Shown here in pieces: positions 47,646 through 58,176 of a DNA stretch of 64,000 nt. The first letter of the stretch is position 1, and every line of letters starts with the position of its first letter. The DNA lies in contig NZ_JACEOG010000001.1 in NCBI RefSeq assembly GCF_013868155.1, positions 1,674,001-1,738,000 on the forward strand, written 5' to 3'. A program made the translations under genes and the position numbers. This DNA is from Aeromicrobium phoceense (lineage in GTDB: Bacteria; Actinomycetota; Actinomycetes; Propionibacteriales; Nocardioidaceae). The notes below the pieces were generated by a model that searched no databases, was not told the DNA's origin, and worked only from the letters and a program-made list of their open reading frames with translations.

Positions 47646-49842
47646 CCTGCGCGTCGTCCCGGCTGCTCTCGCGGCCTGGGCGACCGCAGCAGCTCTGACC
47701 CGGGCCCCGGTCCCTGTGTCGCTCGTCGTGGCCGTGGTCGCCGTGGCGGTGCTCGCCTGGGGGTGGCGCCGGCCCTCGCTGGCCTTCCCTGCGGCGGTCC
47801 TCGTGGTGGTCGCGGCCACGTGCGGATGGCGCGTGGCGGCCGTCGAGTCCTCGCCGGTGACCCAGCTGGCCGAGCGCGGGGCGACGGTGCGGGCGGAGGT
47901 GCACGTCCGCGAGGACGGGCGCGTGTTCGCAGGTGCCGGCCGCGCGGGGACGGTGGTGCCGGTGACCGTGCGCGTCGTGGAGTCGCGCGGCCGGACCTGG
48001 CGCGTCCGCGTCCGGGCGACGGCCTTCGTGGAGGGCTCCGAGCGCTTCGTCACCGGGACGCGGCTGACGGTCCGTGCCGGGCTCCAGCCGTCGGACGACA
48101 GCGACGAGGCGGCCGTACTGAGGGTGCACGACTGGCTCCCGGTGGGCGCCGGTCCGTGGTGGTGGCGGTGGAGCGAGGTCGTGCGCGACGGCGTCCGTGA
48201 CGGTGTCGACCACCGGGACGACCAGGCGGCGGCGCTGGTGCCCGCGCTCGTCGCGGGGGACGAGTCGGGCCTCTCCGACCGCACGCGTGAGGAGTTCGCG
48301 ACCACGGGCCTGACCCACCTGCTCGCGGTGTCCGGCGCGAACCTGACGATCGTGCTCGGCATCGTGCTCCTGGGCCTGCGCGCTGTCGGGGCGTCGCGTC
48401 GCGTCGTCCTCGTGGCCGGCGTGCTGACCGTCGTGGCGTTCGTGGTCGTCGCGCGACCCGAGCCCAGCGTCCAGCGCGCGGCGGTGATGGGCTCGGTCGC
48501 CCTCGCCGGGCTCCTCGTCGGCAGCCGCGGTGCCGGACTGCGAGCCCTGGCGTGGTCGGTCGTGGCGCTGGTGGTGCTGGACCCGTGGCTGGCCACCCGG
48601 CCCGGCTTCGTCCTCTCGGTCTCGGCCACGGCGGGCATCATCGCGCCCACGCCGGTGCTGACCCGCCGGCTGCACTGGCTCCCGCTGCCCGTCGCCACCG
48701 CCGTGGCGGTGCCGATCGCGGCCCACCTCGCGTGCCTCCCGGTCGCCACGTCGCTGAGCGGCGAGATCTCGATGGTGGCCGTCTTCGCGAACATCGTCGT
48801 CGCGCCCGCGGTCGCGCCGGCCACGGTTGCCGGCCTCGCGGCCGGCCTGGTCGATCTCGTGGCGCCCGCCCTCGCCCCGGTGCCCGGCACGGTCGCCTGG
48901 GCGGCGGCCTCGGTGATCGTCCGGGTGGCCCGTCTCGGTGCCTCCGCACCGGGCGCCGCGATCACGTGGCCCTGGCCGTGGTGGACGCTGATCCCCGTCA
49001 CGCCGATGGTCGGGTGGGGCGTGTGGTGGCTGCTGCGCCGCCCTGCGCTCGCGGTCGGCATGACCCTGGGGCTGCTGGTCGCGATCGTGCGCACGCCGAC
49101 ACCCGGCTGGCCGCCGCGCGACGTGGTGGTCGTGGCGTGCGACGTCGGGCAGGGCGACGGGTTCGTCGTCCCCACGGCACCGGGTGAGGCGATCGTGATC
49201 GACGTCGGCCAGGAGCCCGGCCCCATCCACCGCTGCCTGACCGAGCTCGAGATCGACCGCATCGCCCTGCTGCTGTTCACCCACGGCGACGCCGACCACG
49301 TCGACGGCTGGCGTGGGGCGGTGCGCGGCCGTGAGGTCGCCGTGCTCGCCGACGGCCCGTCCGGCGGTCCCTCGGTGCCCGCCGCGCGTCGGATCCGGCT
49401 GCTCGCGGGCCAGCACGTGAAGGTGGGTGACGTCGGCCTCGAGGTGCTCTGGCCGCGGGCCGACACCGGCCGTGTGACGCCCGAGGCGCGCAACGACGCG
49501 AGCGTGGTGGTGCGGGCCACCGTGCGCGGACACCGGATCCTGTTCACCGGTGACTTGGGGGAGGAGGCCCAGCGTGGCCTCGGCCGGCTCAACGCCGACC
49601 TGTCCGCCGACGTCCTCAAGGTGGCGCACCATGGCAGCGCAGACCGCTGGGAGGGACTGCTCGAACGGGTCGGTCCGTCGGTCGCGCTGGTCGGCGTCGG
49701 GGCGGACAACCCGCACGGGCACCCGACCTCCGCGGTGCTCGACGACCTCGCGCGTCAGCGGGTCGCGGTGTGGCGCACCGACACCTCCGGCACGATCGCC
49801 GTCCTCGATCGCGACGGGCGCCTCGTCGTGTCGGCCCGGTGA
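47626..49842 (+). CDS. comEC: ComEC/Rec2-family DNA-uptake protein, 738 aa
   Basis: A DUF4131-like N-terminus, then the competence domain with many membrane segments (TGLTHLLAVSGANLTIVLG is the family hallmark). The C-terminal metallo-beta-lactamase-like domain has HGDADH (553-558) and HHGS (668-671) metal ligands and may act as a nuclease. It probably forms the DNA channel together with ComEA. GTG 47626 lies inside the end of comEA. Confidence 0.93.
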   Translation: MTGSRSDLRVVPAALAAWATAAALTRAPVPVSLVVAVVAVAVLAWGWRRPSLAFPAAVLVVVAATCGWRVAAVESSPVTQLAERGATVRAEVHVREDGRVFAGAGRAGTVVPVTVRVVESRGRTWRVRVRATAFVEGSERFVTGTRLTVRAGLQPSDDSDEAAVLRVHDWLPVGAGPWWWRWSEVVRDGVRDGVDHRDDQAAALVPALVAGDESGLSDRTREEFATTGLTHLLAVSGANLTIVLGIVLLGLRAVGASRRVVLVAGVLTVVAFVVVARPEPSVQRAAVMGSVALAGLLVGSRGAGLRALAWSVVALVVLDPWLATRPGFVLSVSATAGIIAPTPVLTRRLHWLPLPVATAVAVPIAAHLACLPVATSLSGEISMVAVFANIVVAPAVAPATVAGLAAGLVDLVAPALAPVPGTVAWAAASVIVRVARLGASAPGAAITWPWPWWTLIPVTPMVGWGVWWLLRRPALAVGMTLGLLVAIVRTPTPGWPPRDVVVVACDVGQGDGFVVPTAPGEAIVIDVGQEPGPIHRCLTELEIDRIALLLFTHGDADHVDGWRGAVRGREVAVLADGPSGGPSVPAARRIRLLAGQHVKVGDVGLEVLWPRADTGRVTPEARNDASVVVRATVRGHRILFTGDLGEEAQRGLGRLNADLSADVLKVAHHGSADRWEGLLERVGPSVALVGVGADNPHGHPTSAVLDDLARQRVAVWRTDTSGTIAVLDRDGRLVVSAR

Positions 49843-49856
49843 CCTATTCTCGGGAC

Positions 49857-50834
49857 GTGGCGAACCCGTTCGGCAAGATCCTGCTGGTCACCGGCAACTC
49901 CGAGTTCCTCTCCGACCGCGCCAAGCGCCAGGCCGTGGCCCAGGTCCGCGAAGCCGCTCCCGAGGCCGAGATCGCCGAGACGGCCGCCTCGGCCCTGGCT
50001 CCCGGCGAGTTCACGGCCCTCACCAGCGCCTCGCTGTTCAGCCAGGCCACCGCGGTGGTCCTCACGGATCTGCAGGATCTCGGCGAGCAGGTCGCCGGAG
50101 AGCTGCTCCAGTACGCCGCGTCGCCGTCCGACGACACCGCCGTCGTGCTCGTGCACGGCGGGGGAGCCAAGGGCAAGGGCCTGCTCGACAAGCTGCGCAA
50201 GACCGCAGCCGTCTCCGAGGTCGCCCAGCAGGCGCCGAAGTACGAGCGCGACCTCATCGCGTGGGTGCGTCAGGAGGCCCGCACGCAGGGGCGCGCCATC
50301 GACGACGAGGGCGCCGCCCTGCTCGTCGCGGCCGTCGGCTCCGACCTGCGGTCGCTCGCGGCCGCCGTCGACCAGCTCGTCACCACCCTGGCCGAGGGCG
50401 AGCGGCTCGACGCGACGGTGGTCGGCCGCTACTTCGGCGGCCGGGCCGAGGTCCGCGGCTACGAGATCGCCGATGCCGCCCTCGACGGCCGGCTCGACCT
50501 TGCGCTCGAGCGGGCGCGGTGGGCCGAGTCCGCCAAGGTCGCCCCGCTGCTGATCACCGCCGCGCTCGCCTCGGGGCTGCGCCAGCTGGCCCGGGTCGCC
50601 ACCGCCGATCCCGGCCTGCGCGACGCCGACCTGGCGCGCGAGGTGGGCGCACCGCCGTTCAAGATCCGCTCGCTGCGCCAGAGCGCCCGCGGCTGGAGCG
50701 AGGCCTCGCTGCGCCAGGCGCTCGACGCCGTCGCCCACGCCGACCTGCAAGTCAAGGGCGGCTCCGCCGAGCCCGGCCACGCCGTCGAGCGGATGATCAT
50801 CGACATCGCCGTGGCTCGCGCCCGCACGTCGTAG
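49857..50834 (+). CDS. holA: DNA polymerase III delta subunit, 325 aa
   Basis: Normal length and domain order for HolA: an N-terminal AAA-like domain (GKILLVTGNSEFLSDRAKRQ), middle helices with LLVAAVGSDLRSLAAAVDQL, and a C-terminal collar domain (VGAPPFKIRSLRQSARGWSE). It opens the sliding clamp as part of the clamp loader. GTG 49857 is supported by TATTCT (49845-49850) ending seven bases upstream. Confidence 0.93.
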   Translation: MANPFGKILLVTGNSEFLSDRAKRQAVAQVREAAPEAEIAETAASALAPGEFTALTSASLFSQATAVVLTDLQDLGEQVAGELLQYAASPSDDTAVVLVHGGGAKGKGLLDKLRKTAAVSEVAQQAPKYERDLIAWVRQEARTQGRAIDDEGAALLVAAVGSDLRSLAAAVDQLVTTLAEGERLDATVVGRYFGGRAEVRGYEIADAALDGRLDLALERARWAESAKVAPLLITAALASGLRQLARVATADPGLRDADLAREVGAPPFKIRSLRQSARGWSEASLRQALDAVAHADLQVKGGSAEPGHAVERMIIDIAVARARTS

Positions 50835-50844
50835 GCAACGCGAA

Positions 50845-50874
50845 AACGCCCCGCACCATCAGGTGCGGGGCGTT
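50845..50874. terminator. Bidirectional terminator between holA and rpsT
   Basis: A perfect 13-bp stem (50845-50857 with 50862-50874) closed by ATCA. On the minus strand the stem is followed by TTTT, so it works best as the rpsT terminator; it also follows holA. Confidence 0.9.
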
Positions 50875-50884
50875 GTCGTGAAGA

Positions 50885-51145
50885 TCAGAGCGAGGCGGCC
50901 TTCTTGGCGATCGCGGACTTGCGGTTCGCGGCCTGGTTCTTGTGGATGACACCCTTGGAAGCAGCCTTGTCGAGCTTCTTCGCGGTGTCGGCGGCGAGGG
51001 TCTTGGCCTCGTCGGTGTTGCCGGCCTCGACGGCCTCCTGGAAGCGGCGAACGGCGGTCTTCAGCGCGGAGCGCACGGACTTGTTGCGCTCGCGCGCGGC
51101 CTCGTTCTGCCGGTTGCGCTTGATCTGCGACTTGATGTTCGCCAC
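50885..51145 (-). CDS. rpsT: 30S ribosomal protein S20, 86 aa
   Basis: Short, Lys/Arg/Ala-rich and helical, starting [20 protein letters not shown] and ending [19 protein letters not shown] as bS20 does. It binds 16S rRNA in the small subunit. The GTG at 51145 is the start that matches the family N-terminus, with AAAAGG upstream as ribosome site. It has its own promoter and terminator. Confidence 0.97.
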   Translation of the reverse strand: MANIKSQIKRNRQNEAARERNKSVRSALKTAVRRFQEAVEAGNTDEAKTLAADTAKKLDKAASKGVIHKNQAANRKSAIAKKAASL

Positions 51146-51233
51146 GGCAAACCTTTTCTTTCGTCGTTCCGGTGATGAGAAGTCTTGGTCGCGTCCGAGC
51201 CCGTCGTACGGTGGGCTGGACACGCAATCGTCA

Positions 51234-51263
51234 ATGCTACCAGCGGGAGCACCCGGTCCTCAA
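51234..51263 (-). promoter_or_regulatory. rpsT promoter
   Basis: On the minus strand, TTGAGG (51258-51263) and TAGCAT (51234-51239) are separated by 18 bases and fit -35/-10 elements for a housekeeping sigma factor. The transcript would have a leader of about 80 bases before the rpsT GTG. Confidence 0.65.
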
Positions 51264-51290
51264 ATCCGCTCCGTCTCGTACGCTCGGGTC

Positions 51291-51632
51291 GTGCAGCTCT
51301 TCTACGACATCCTCGTCTGGGTCCACATCGCGTGCTGGGTCGCGGCCCTCGTCCTGTGGGCCATGTCGCTCCGCGCCCCGCGGGTCCCCAAGGGCATGGC
51401 GCACGCCGTCGCCACGGCCCTGGTGATCGGCATCGTGCTCACCGGGATCGGCTCGGCCAGCGAGACCGTGCACGACCCGAACAACGCCAAGGTCGGCGTC
51501 AAGCTCGTCATCGCGGCGGTCGCCACGGCGCTCGCGTTCATGAAGCAGAAGCTGCCCGCCCCGAACCCCTGGGGCCACGTCGTCGCAGCCCTGGTCGTGG
51601 TCAACGTCGTCATCGCATACGCCTGGCGATGA
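51291..51632 (+). CDS. Hypothetical small integral membrane protein, 113 aa
   Basis: Four hydrophobic segments fill most of the sequence ([20 protein letters not shown] first; [16 protein letters not shown] last). The short WVHIACW motif recalls cytochrome-b561/CopD-like small membrane proteins, but haem ligands are not evident. The function is unknown. GTG 51291 is supported by TACGCT (51279-51284) ending seven bases upstream. It lies between rpsT and lepA. Confidence 0.75.
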   Translation: MQLFYDILVWVHIACWVAALVLWAMSLRAPRVPKGMAHAVATALVIGIVLTGIGSASETVHDPNNAKVGVKLVIAAVATALAFMKQKLPAPNPWGHVVAALVVVNVVIAYAWR

Positions 51633-51678
51633 TCGCTGGTCACGACCTGTGCCCGGGTCGTGGACAATGGACCTCACC

Positions 51679-53538
51679 ATGACGCGCTCCACTCCTGCCC
51701 CCACCGTGGGGTCGACTCCGCCCGAACTGCTGCGGAACTTCTGCATCATCGCGCACATCGACCACGGCAAGTCGACCCTCGCCGACCGGATGCTCCAGCT
51801 CACCGGCGTCGTCGACGCGCGCGCCGCCCGCGCGCAGTACCTCGACCGGATGGACATCGAGCGCGAGCGTGGCATCACGATCAAGAGCCAGGCCGTGCGG
51901 ATGCCGTTCACCAAGTCCGACGGTGACGACGACGGCACGACCTACATCCTCAACATGATCGACACCCCCGGGCACGTGGACTTCACGTACGAGGTGAGCC
52001 GGTCCCTGGAGGCGTGCGAGGGCGCGATCCTGCTGGTCGACGCCGCTCAGGGCATCGAGGCCCAGACGCTGGCGAACCTCTACCTGGCGATGGACGCGGA
52101 CCTGCACATCATTCCCGTGCTCAACAAGATCGACCTGCCCGGCGCGCAGCCGGAGAAGTACGCCGCGGAGATCGCCGGGATCATCGGTGGCGAGCCCGAC
52201 GACGTGCTGCGCGTCTCGGCCAAGACGGGCCAGGGCGTCGAGGCGCTGCTCAACCTCATCGTCGACGAGGTGCCGCCGCCCCAGGGCGACCCCGACGGGC
52301 CGCCGCGCGCGCTGATCTTCGACTCCGTCTACGACACGTACCGCGGCGTCGTCACCTACGTCCGGGTGATCGACGGCAAGCTCAGCCACCGCGACCGGAT
52401 CAAGATGATGTCCACCGGCGCGGTGCACGAGATGCTCGAGGTCGGCGTCATCAGCCCCGAGCCCGTGAAGGCCGACCACCTCGGCGTCGGCGAGGTCGGC
52501 TACCTCATCACCGGGGTGAAGGAGGTTCGCCAGAGCCGCGTGGGCGACACGGTGACCTCGGCCACCAAGCCCGCCGCCGAGCCGCTGGGCGGCTACCAGC
52601 ACCCGAACCCGATGGTGTTCTCCGGCCTGTACCCGATCGACGGCGACGACTTCGCCACCTTGCGCGACGCGCTGGAGAAGCTCCAGCTCAACGACGCCGC
52701 GCTCGTCTACGAGCCCGAGTCCTCCGGCGCGCTCGGCTTCGGCTTCCGCATCGGCTTCCTGGGTCTGCTGCACCTCGAGATCGTGCGCGAGCGGCTCGAG
52801 CGCGAGTTCAACCTCGACCTCATCTCGACCGCGCCGAACGTCGTCTACCGGGTGAAGCTCGAGGACGGCAGCGAGCACACCGTCACGAACCCGAGCGAGT
52901 ACCCGAACGCCGGCAAGATCTCCGAGGTCTACGAGCCCATCGTGTCCGCCACGATCCTCGCGCCGTCGGACTACATCGGCACGATCATGGAGCTGTGCCA
53001 GGCGCGGCGCGGCCAGCTCGGCGGCATGGACTACCTCTCCGACGACCGCGTCGAGATCCGCTACACGCTGCCCATGGGCGAGATCATGTTCGACTTCTTC
53101 GACGCGCTGAAGTCGCGCACGAAGGGCTACGCCTCGCTCAACTACGAGCTGTCCGGCGAGCAGGCCGCCGACCTCGTGAAGGTCGACATCCTGCTCCAGG
53201 GCGAGCCCGTTGACGCCTTCAGCGCGATCGTGCACCGCGACAGCGCGTACTCGTACGGCGTCGCCCTGGCCGGCAAGCTCAAGGAGCTCATCCCGCGCCA
53301 GCAGTTCGAGGTGCCGATCCAGGCCGCCATCGGCGCGCGGATCATCGCCCGCGAGAACATCCGCGCGATCCGCAAGGACGTGCTCGCCAAGTGTTACGGC
53401 GGCGACATCAGCCGCAAGCGCAAGCTGCTGGAGAAGCAGAAGGAGGGCAAGAAGCGCATGAAGATGGTCGGCCGCGTCGAGGTCCCCCAGGAGGCGTTCA
53501 TCGCCGCGCTCTCCACCGGCGACACCAAGCAGAGCTGA
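51679..53538 (+). CDS. lepA: Translation elongation factor 4, 619 aa
   Basis: EF-G-like GTPase with P-loop AHIDHGKST (25-33), G3 DTPGHVDF and G4 NKIDLP, followed by LepA-specific C-terminal sequence ([36 protein letters not shown]). It back-translocates or remodels stalled ribosomes. ATG 51679 is preferred over GTG 51649 or ATG 51667 because the family N-terminus is short; GACAAT (51663-51668) is a possible -10. Confidence 0.96.
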   Translation: MTRSTPAPTVGSTPPELLRNFCIIAHIDHGKSTLADRMLQLTGVVDARAARAQYLDRMDIERERGITIKSQAVRMPFTKSDGDDDGTTYILNMIDTPGHVDFTYEVSRSLEACEGAILLVDAAQGIEAQTLANLYLAMDADLHIIPVLNKIDLPGAQPEKYAAEIAGIIGGEPDDVLRVSAKTGQGVEALLNLIVDEVPPPQGDPDGPPRALIFDSVYDTYRGVVTYVRVIDGKLSHRDRIKMMSTGAVHEMLEVGVISPEPVKADHLGVGEVGYLITGVKEVRQSRVGDTVTSATKPAAEPLGGYQHPNPMVFSGLYPIDGDDFATLRDALEKLQLNDAALVYEPESSGALGFGFRIGFLGLLHLEIVRERLEREFNLDLISTAPNVVYRVKLEDGSEHTVTNPSEYPNAGKISEVYEPIVSATILAPSDYIGTIMELCQARRGQLGGMDYLSDDRVEIRYTLPMGEIMFDFFDALKSRTKGYASLNYELSGEQAADLVKVDILLQGEPVDAFSAIVHRDSAYSYGVALAGKLKELIPRQQFEVPIQAAIGARIIARENIRAIRKDVLAKCYGGDISRKRKLLEKQKEGKKRMKMVGRVEVPQEAFIAALSTGDTKQS

Positions 53539-53633
53539 GCCGCTCGCCCGCCGCTCCGCTGCCCGCACAGGGTGGGCGGTGCCGCGCCCGGGGTGATTTC
53601 GTGACTGAGCGGTAACGGGGCCCTCCGCACGTA

Positions 53634-53639
53634 TAGGGT
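53634..53639 (+). promoter_or_regulatory. Likely -10 element of the acyl-CoA ligase gene
   Basis: TAGGGT inside GTATAGGGTG gives a start of transcription near 53646 and a leader of about 37 bases with a GGGAG ribosome site. No convincing -35 is visible at the usual distance. Confidence 0.5.
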
Positions 53640-53682
53640 GACCTGCATCACACGCTTGCCGTCCGTCCCCGGGAGAACTCCA

Positions 53683-55518
53683 ATGGCTGTTTCCGAAGCC
53701 GACCAGCTCTTGATCGTCCAGAACCGCGCTCGCAACGTCGGCGAGCTGTTCTTCGGCCGCGTCGAGGCCTCCGGGCCTCGCGAGGCGTTCCGCTACCCCG
53801 ATGCCGACGAGAGCTGGCACTCGCTGACCTGGAACCAGGCCGGTGAGCAGGTCTCGAAGCTCGCGGCGGGCCTCGTCGCGCTGGGCATCGAGCCCGAGGA
53901 GCGGGTCGCGATCGCGTCCGGCACCCGCATCGAGTGGATCCTGGCCGACCTGGCGATCAACTCCGCCGGCGCGGCGACCACCACGGTCTACCCGAGCACC
54001 GTCACTCCTGACGTCGTCTACATCCTGTCCGACTCCGACAGTCGCGTCGTGTTCGCCGAGGACGACGCCCAGGTCGCGAAGCTGCGCGACGGCCGATCCG
54101 AGCTGCCGCAGGTCATGAAGGTCGTCGCCTTCGAGGGCGAGACCGACGGCGACTGGGTGATTTCGCTCGACGACCTCCTCGCCCAGGGCGAGAAGTACCT
54201 CGCCGACCACCCGGGCGTCGTGCAGGAGCGCATCGCCGCGACCGGACCCGAGTCGCTGGCCACCCTGATCTACACGTCAGGCACCACCGGACGACCCAAG
54301 GGCGTCCGCCTCGTCCACGACTGCTGGACCTACGAGGGTGCCGCCGTCGCCGCGCCGGGCCTGCTCACGATCGACGACCTTGAGTACCGCTGGCTGCCCA
54401 TGGCGCACTCGTTCGGCAAGGTGCTGCTCACGACGCAGCTCGCCGTCGGGTTCCCGTGCGCGGTCGACGGCCGCGTGCCGAAGATCGTGGAGAACCTCGC
54501 CGTCGTGAGGCCCACCTTCATGGGCGCCGCGCCGCGCATCTTCGAGAAGGCCTACGGCCGCATCGTCGGCATGATGGAGGAGGAGGGCGGCGCCAAGCTC
54601 AAGCTCTTCCACTGGGCCGAGCGCGTCGGCCTGCAGAAGTCGCGCCTCGAGCGGGCCGGCAAGCCCGTGCCGCTGCCGCTCAAGGCGCAGCACGCCCTCG
54701 CCGACAAGCTGGTCTTCTCCAAGGTCCGCGACCGCTTCGGCGGCCGGGTCCGCTTCTTCATCTCCGGGGCCGCGGCGCTGTCCACCGACATCGCCGAGTG
54801 GTTCCACGCCGCGGGCATCCTGGTGCTCGAGGGCTACGGCCTCACCGAGACCTCGGCGGGTGCCGTGGTCGGTCACCCCGACGACTACCGCATCGGCACC
54901 GTCGGCCGCCCCTTCCCGGGCACCGAGGTCAAGATCGCGACCGACGGCGAGATCCTCATCAAGGGCCCCGGCGTCATGCGTGGCTACCACAACCTGGACT
55001 CCGAGTCCGCCTCCGCGCTGGTCGACGACGGCTGGCTCGCCACGGGCGACATCGGCGAGTTCGACGCCGACGGCTACCTGCGGATCACCGACCGCAAGAA
55101 GGACCTGTTCAAGACGTCGGGCGGCAAGTACGTCGCGCCGTCGCACATCGAGGGCGCGTTCAAGGCGGTCTGCCCGCTGGCCAGCCAGATGGTGGTCCAC
55201 GGCAACGACCGCAAGTTCTGCTCGGCGCTCATCACGCTCGACCCCGACGCGGTCGACGCCTGGGCCGCGAACCACGGCATGGAGGGCAAGTCCTACCAGG
55301 AGATCGTCTCGTCGCCGGGGATCCAGCAGCAGATCGCGCAGGACATCGAGGAGCTCAACGCCAAGCTCAACCCGTGGGAGACGATCAAGAAGTGGGCCGT
55401 GCTGGACCACGACCTCTCGATCGAGTCCGGTGAGATCACGCCGAGCATGAAGGTGAAGCGGCGCGTCGTGGAGGACCGCTACTCCGACGTCCTCGACGGC
55501 TTCTACGCCGGGGCCTGA
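53683..55518 (+). CDS. Long-chain fatty-acid--CoA ligase (AMP-binding enzyme), 611 aa
   Basis: ANL-superfamily enzyme: P-loop-like YTSGTTGRPKG (197-207), GYGLTETSAG, WLATGDIGEFDADGYLRITDRKKD and a C-terminal catalytic Lys in ITPSMKVKRR. It activates a fatty acid with ATP and CoA. The layout matches bacterial FadD15-type ligases of about 600 residues. A GGGAG ribosome site lies nine bases before ATG 53683. It stands between lepA and hemW without an obvious functional link. Confidence 0.93.
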   Translation: MAVSEADQLLIVQNRARNVGELFFGRVEASGPREAFRYPDADESWHSLTWNQAGEQVSKLAAGLVALGIEPEERVAIASGTRIEWILADLAINSAGAATTTVYPSTVTPDVVYILSDSDSRVVFAEDDAQVAKLRDGRSELPQVMKVVAFEGETDGDWVISLDDLLAQGEKYLADHPGVVQERIAATGPESLATLIYTSGTTGRPKGVRLVHDCWTYEGAAVAAPGLLTIDDLEYRWLPMAHSFGKVLLTTQLAVGFPCAVDGRVPKIVENLAVVRPTFMGAAPRIFEKAYGRIVGMMEEEGGAKLKLFHWAERVGLQKSRLERAGKPVPLPLKAQHALADKLVFSKVRDRFGGRVRFFISGAAALSTDIAEWFHAAGILVLEGYGLTETSAGAVVGHPDDYRIGTVGRPFPGTEVKIATDGEILIKGPGVMRGYHNLDSESASALVDDGWLATGDIGEFDADGYLRITDRKKDLFKTSGGKYVAPSHIEGAFKAVCPLASQMVVHGNDRKFCSALITLDPDAVDAWAANHGMEGKSYQEIVSSPGIQQQIAQDIEELNAKLNPWETIKKWAVLDHDLSIESGEITPSMKVKRRVVEDRYSDVLDGFYAGA

Positions 55519-55546
55519 CCGCGGGGCCGCCCCGTACGCTGGGGAC

Positions 55547-56662
55547 GTGGCGTTCGGCATCTACCTGCACGTGCCGTTCTGCTCCGTGCGGTGCGGCTAC
55601 TGCGACTTCAACACGTACACCGCCGACGAGCTCGGCGGGCCGGACGTCGTGGGCGCCTCCCGGTCGACCTACATCGAGGCCGCGCTGAGCGAGCTGGCCC
55701 TCGTGCCCGAGCGCACCGTGGACACGGTGTTCGTGGGCGGCGGCACGCCGTCGCAGGTGGCCGCGGGCGACCTCGTGCGCTTCCTGCGCTCCGTCGACGA
55801 CCGCCTCGGGCTCGCACCGGGCGCCGAGGTCACCACCGAGGCCAACCCCGACAGCGTCTCGCCGCAGTCGTTGGCCGAGCTGCGCGAGGGCGGGTTCACC
55901 CGGATCTCCTTCGGCATGCAGTCGGCCGTGCGGCACGTGCTCTCGGTGCTCGACCGCACCCACGATCCCGAGCGCGTCCCGCAGGCCGTGGCGTGGGCTC
56001 GCGAGGCCGGCTTCGAGCAGGTCAGCCTCGACCTGATCTACGGCACGCCGTCGGAGTCGATGGACGACTGGCGCCACACGGTCGAGTCGGCGCTGGAGAT
56101 GGAGCCCGACCACATCAGCGCCTACGCCCTGATCGTCGAGGCGGGCACCGCGTTCGCGCGCAAGGTGCGCCGCGGCGAGGTGGTCATGCCCGACGACGAC
56201 GAGACCGCCGACAAGTACCTGCTCGCCGACGACCTGCTCGAGGCCGCCGGCCTGAGCTGGTACGAGCTGTCGAACTGGGCTCGCGACGAGGCGGCGCAGT
56301 GTCGTCACAACGTGGGCTACTGGAACGGCGGCGAGTGGTGGGGCGTCGGCCCGGGCGCCCACTCCTTCGTCGACGGCGAGCGCTGGTGGAACGTCAAGCA
56401 CCCCGCCGCCTACGCCCAGCGCCTCGCCGCGGGGGAGTCGCCGCGCGCCGACGGCGAGCGGCCCGATGCGCAGGCCCGCCACCTCGAGGACGTGATGCTG
56501 CGCATCCGGCTGGCCGAGGGGATCGAGCCGGCGCTGCTCGGCGACGTCGACCCCTTCATCGAGGCGGGCTGGCTCGAGCCGCTCGGCGATCGCGTCGTGC
56601 TCACTCGTTCGGGTCGGTTGATGGCCGACCGCGTGGTCCTGGAGGCCGTCGGCGGCGAGTGA
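55547..56662 (+). CDS. hemW: Radical SAM haem chaperone HemW, 371 aa
   Basis: YLHVPFCSVRCGYCDF holds the radical-SAM CxxxCxxC (C12, C16, C19). VFVGGGTPS, TEANPD and the C-terminal LSNWARDEAAQCRHN, YWNGGEWWGVGPGAHS follow the HemW pattern, including the HNxxYW segment. HemW binds haem and delivers it to target proteins; such genes were formerly annotated as anaerobic coproporphyrinogen oxidase. TACGCT (55535-55540) ends seven bases before the GTG. Confidence 0.93.
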   Translation: MAFGIYLHVPFCSVRCGYCDFNTYTADELGGPDVVGASRSTYIEAALSELALVPERTVDTVFVGGGTPSQVAAGDLVRFLRSVDDRLGLAPGAEVTTEANPDSVSPQSLAELREGGFTRISFGMQSAVRHVLSVLDRTHDPERVPQAVAWAREAGFEQVSLDLIYGTPSESMDDWRHTVESALEMEPDHISAYALIVEAGTAFARKVRRGEVVMPDDDETADKYLLADDLLEAAGLSWYELSNWARDEAAQCRHNVGYWNGGEWWGVGPGAHSFVDGERWWNVKHPAAYAQRLAAGESPRADGERPDAQARHLEDVMLRIRLAEGIEPALLGDVDPFIEAGWLEPLGDRVVLTRSGRLMADRVVLEAVGGE

Positions 56663-56702
56663 GGCCTGTTCGGCAGACGTCGCACTGCGCTACGTTCAGC
56701 GA

Positions 56703-58154
56703 ATGGGGGACACGGAGGTCACCACCGCCCAGGGCGGGTCGACCGGCAAGGTCAGCCGACCGGTCCTCACGGCCATGGTCATCGGGTCCATGGTCGGCGC
56801 TGGAGTCTTCGGGCTCCCGGCGCGCTTCGGCACGGCCACCGGGGTCGCCGGTGCGCTGATCGCATGGACCGTCGCCGGCACCGGCATGCTCATGCTCGCC
56901 TTCTGCTTCCAGACCCTCGCGATCCGCAAGCCCGAGCTGAACTCCGGCGTGTTCATCTACGCCAAGGCGGGCTTCGGGGACTACGCCGGCTTCAACTCCG
57001 CCGTGGGCTTCTGGGCCAGCACGATGGCGGGCAACGCGTTCTACTGGATCTTCATCACGGCGACGATCGGCTTCTTCTTCCCCGAGTTCGGGGAGGGCGA
57101 CACGCTGCTGGCCGTGGCGGTGTCGACCATCGGCGTGTGGGTGTTCCACTACCTCATCGCCCGGGGCGTGCGTGACGCGGCGGTCATCAACCGGATCGTC
57201 ACGATCTGCAAGGTCATCCCGATCCTGACGTTCATCGTCGTGCTGGGCTTCCAGTTCGACGCAGGCGTCTTCAGCGACAACTTCTTCGCCTACGACGATC
57301 TGGGCACCCTCACCGAGCAGGTCAAGAACACGATGATCATCACGACGTTCGTGTTCATCGGGATCGAGGGCGCCAGCGTCTACTCCCGCTACGCCCAGCG
57401 ACGCGAGGACGTCGGCCGCGCGACGGTGCTGGGGTTCCTCAGCGTCCTCGCGATCTTCTCGCTCGTGACCATGGTCTCCTACGGCGCCTTCAGCCAGGCA
57501 GAGATCGTGGGGACCCCTCAGCCGTCGATGATCGGGCTGTTCGAGCAGGCCGTCGGCCCGTGGGGCAAGTGGTTCATCAGCATCGGCGTCATCGTGTCGG
57601 TTCTCGGTGCCTACCTGGCGTGGACGCTGATGGCGGCGGAGGTCGTGTTCATCCCGGCCCGCAGCGACGACATGCCCAGGTTCCTCGGTCGGGAGAACGC
57701 TGCGGGCACCCCCATCGCCGCGCTGGTCGCGACGTCGATCGGCGTTCAGGTGCTGCTGGCCCTGACGCTGTTCATCGAGGACTCGTTGGACTTCATGCTG
57801 GACCTCACCACGAGTCTCGCGCTCGTGCCCTACCTGCTGGCGGCGGCGTACGCGCTGAAGCTCGCACTGAGCGGCGAGACGTACGAGGCAGAGGACTCCG
57901 CCGAGCGGCGCAAGCACCTGGTGTTCGCCGCCGTCGCCTCCGCGTACGCGATCTTCCTGTTCATCGCGGCGGGGCTGGAGTTCCTGCTGCTCTCGTGCCT
58001 GGTCTACGCGCCCGCCGCGGTGCTGTTCGTCGTCGCGCGCCGCGAGCGCCGCCTGCGGGTGTTCACCCCGGCCGAGCTGGCGCTGTTCGTGGTCATCGCC
58101 ATCGGTGCGGTGGTCGCCCTCTACCAACTGCTCACCGGCGGGATCACCGTGTGA
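56703..58154 (+). CDS. arcD: Amino acid permease, arginine/ornithine antiporter ArcD-like, 483 aa
   Basis: APC-superfamily transporter with about twelve membrane segments; [19 protein letters not shown] is the conserved TM1 with the broken helix, and [20 protein letters not shown] is typical of ArcD/basic amino acid antiporters. Placed directly before arginine deiminase, it probably exchanges arginine for citrulline or ornithine. TACGTT (56691-56696) ends seven bases before the ATG. Confidence 0.87.
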   Translation: MGDTEVTTAQGGSTGKVSRPVLTAMVIGSMVGAGVFGLPARFGTATGVAGALIAWTVAGTGMLMLAFCFQTLAIRKPELNSGVFIYAKAGFGDYAGFNSAVGFWASTMAGNAFYWIFITATIGFFFPEFGEGDTLLAVAVSTIGVWVFHYLIARGVRDAAVINRIVTICKVIPILTFIVVLGFQFDAGVFSDNFFAYDDLGTLTEQVKNTMIITTFVFIGIEGASVYSRYAQRREDVGRATVLGFLSVLAIFSLVTMVSYGAFSQAEIVGTPQPSMIGLFEQAVGPWGKWFISIGVIVSVLGAYLAWTLMAAEVVFIPARSDDMPRFLGRENAAGTPIAALVATSIGVQVLLALTLFIEDSLDFMLDLTTSLALVPYLLAAAYALKLALSGETYEAEDSAERRKHLVFAAVASAYAIFLFIAAGLEFLLLSCLVYAPAAVLFVVARRERRLRVFTPAELALFVVIAIGAVVALYQLLTGGITV

Positions 58155-58176
58155 TCCCACGTCCCGAAGGAGTCTC

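Noticed and set aside
45945-49709. 1254-codon minus-strand frame opposite degV, comEA and comEC
   Set aside because: Low-complexity Thr/Arg/Ala-rich translation, no recognisable domain, and it covers three well-supported plus-strand genes.
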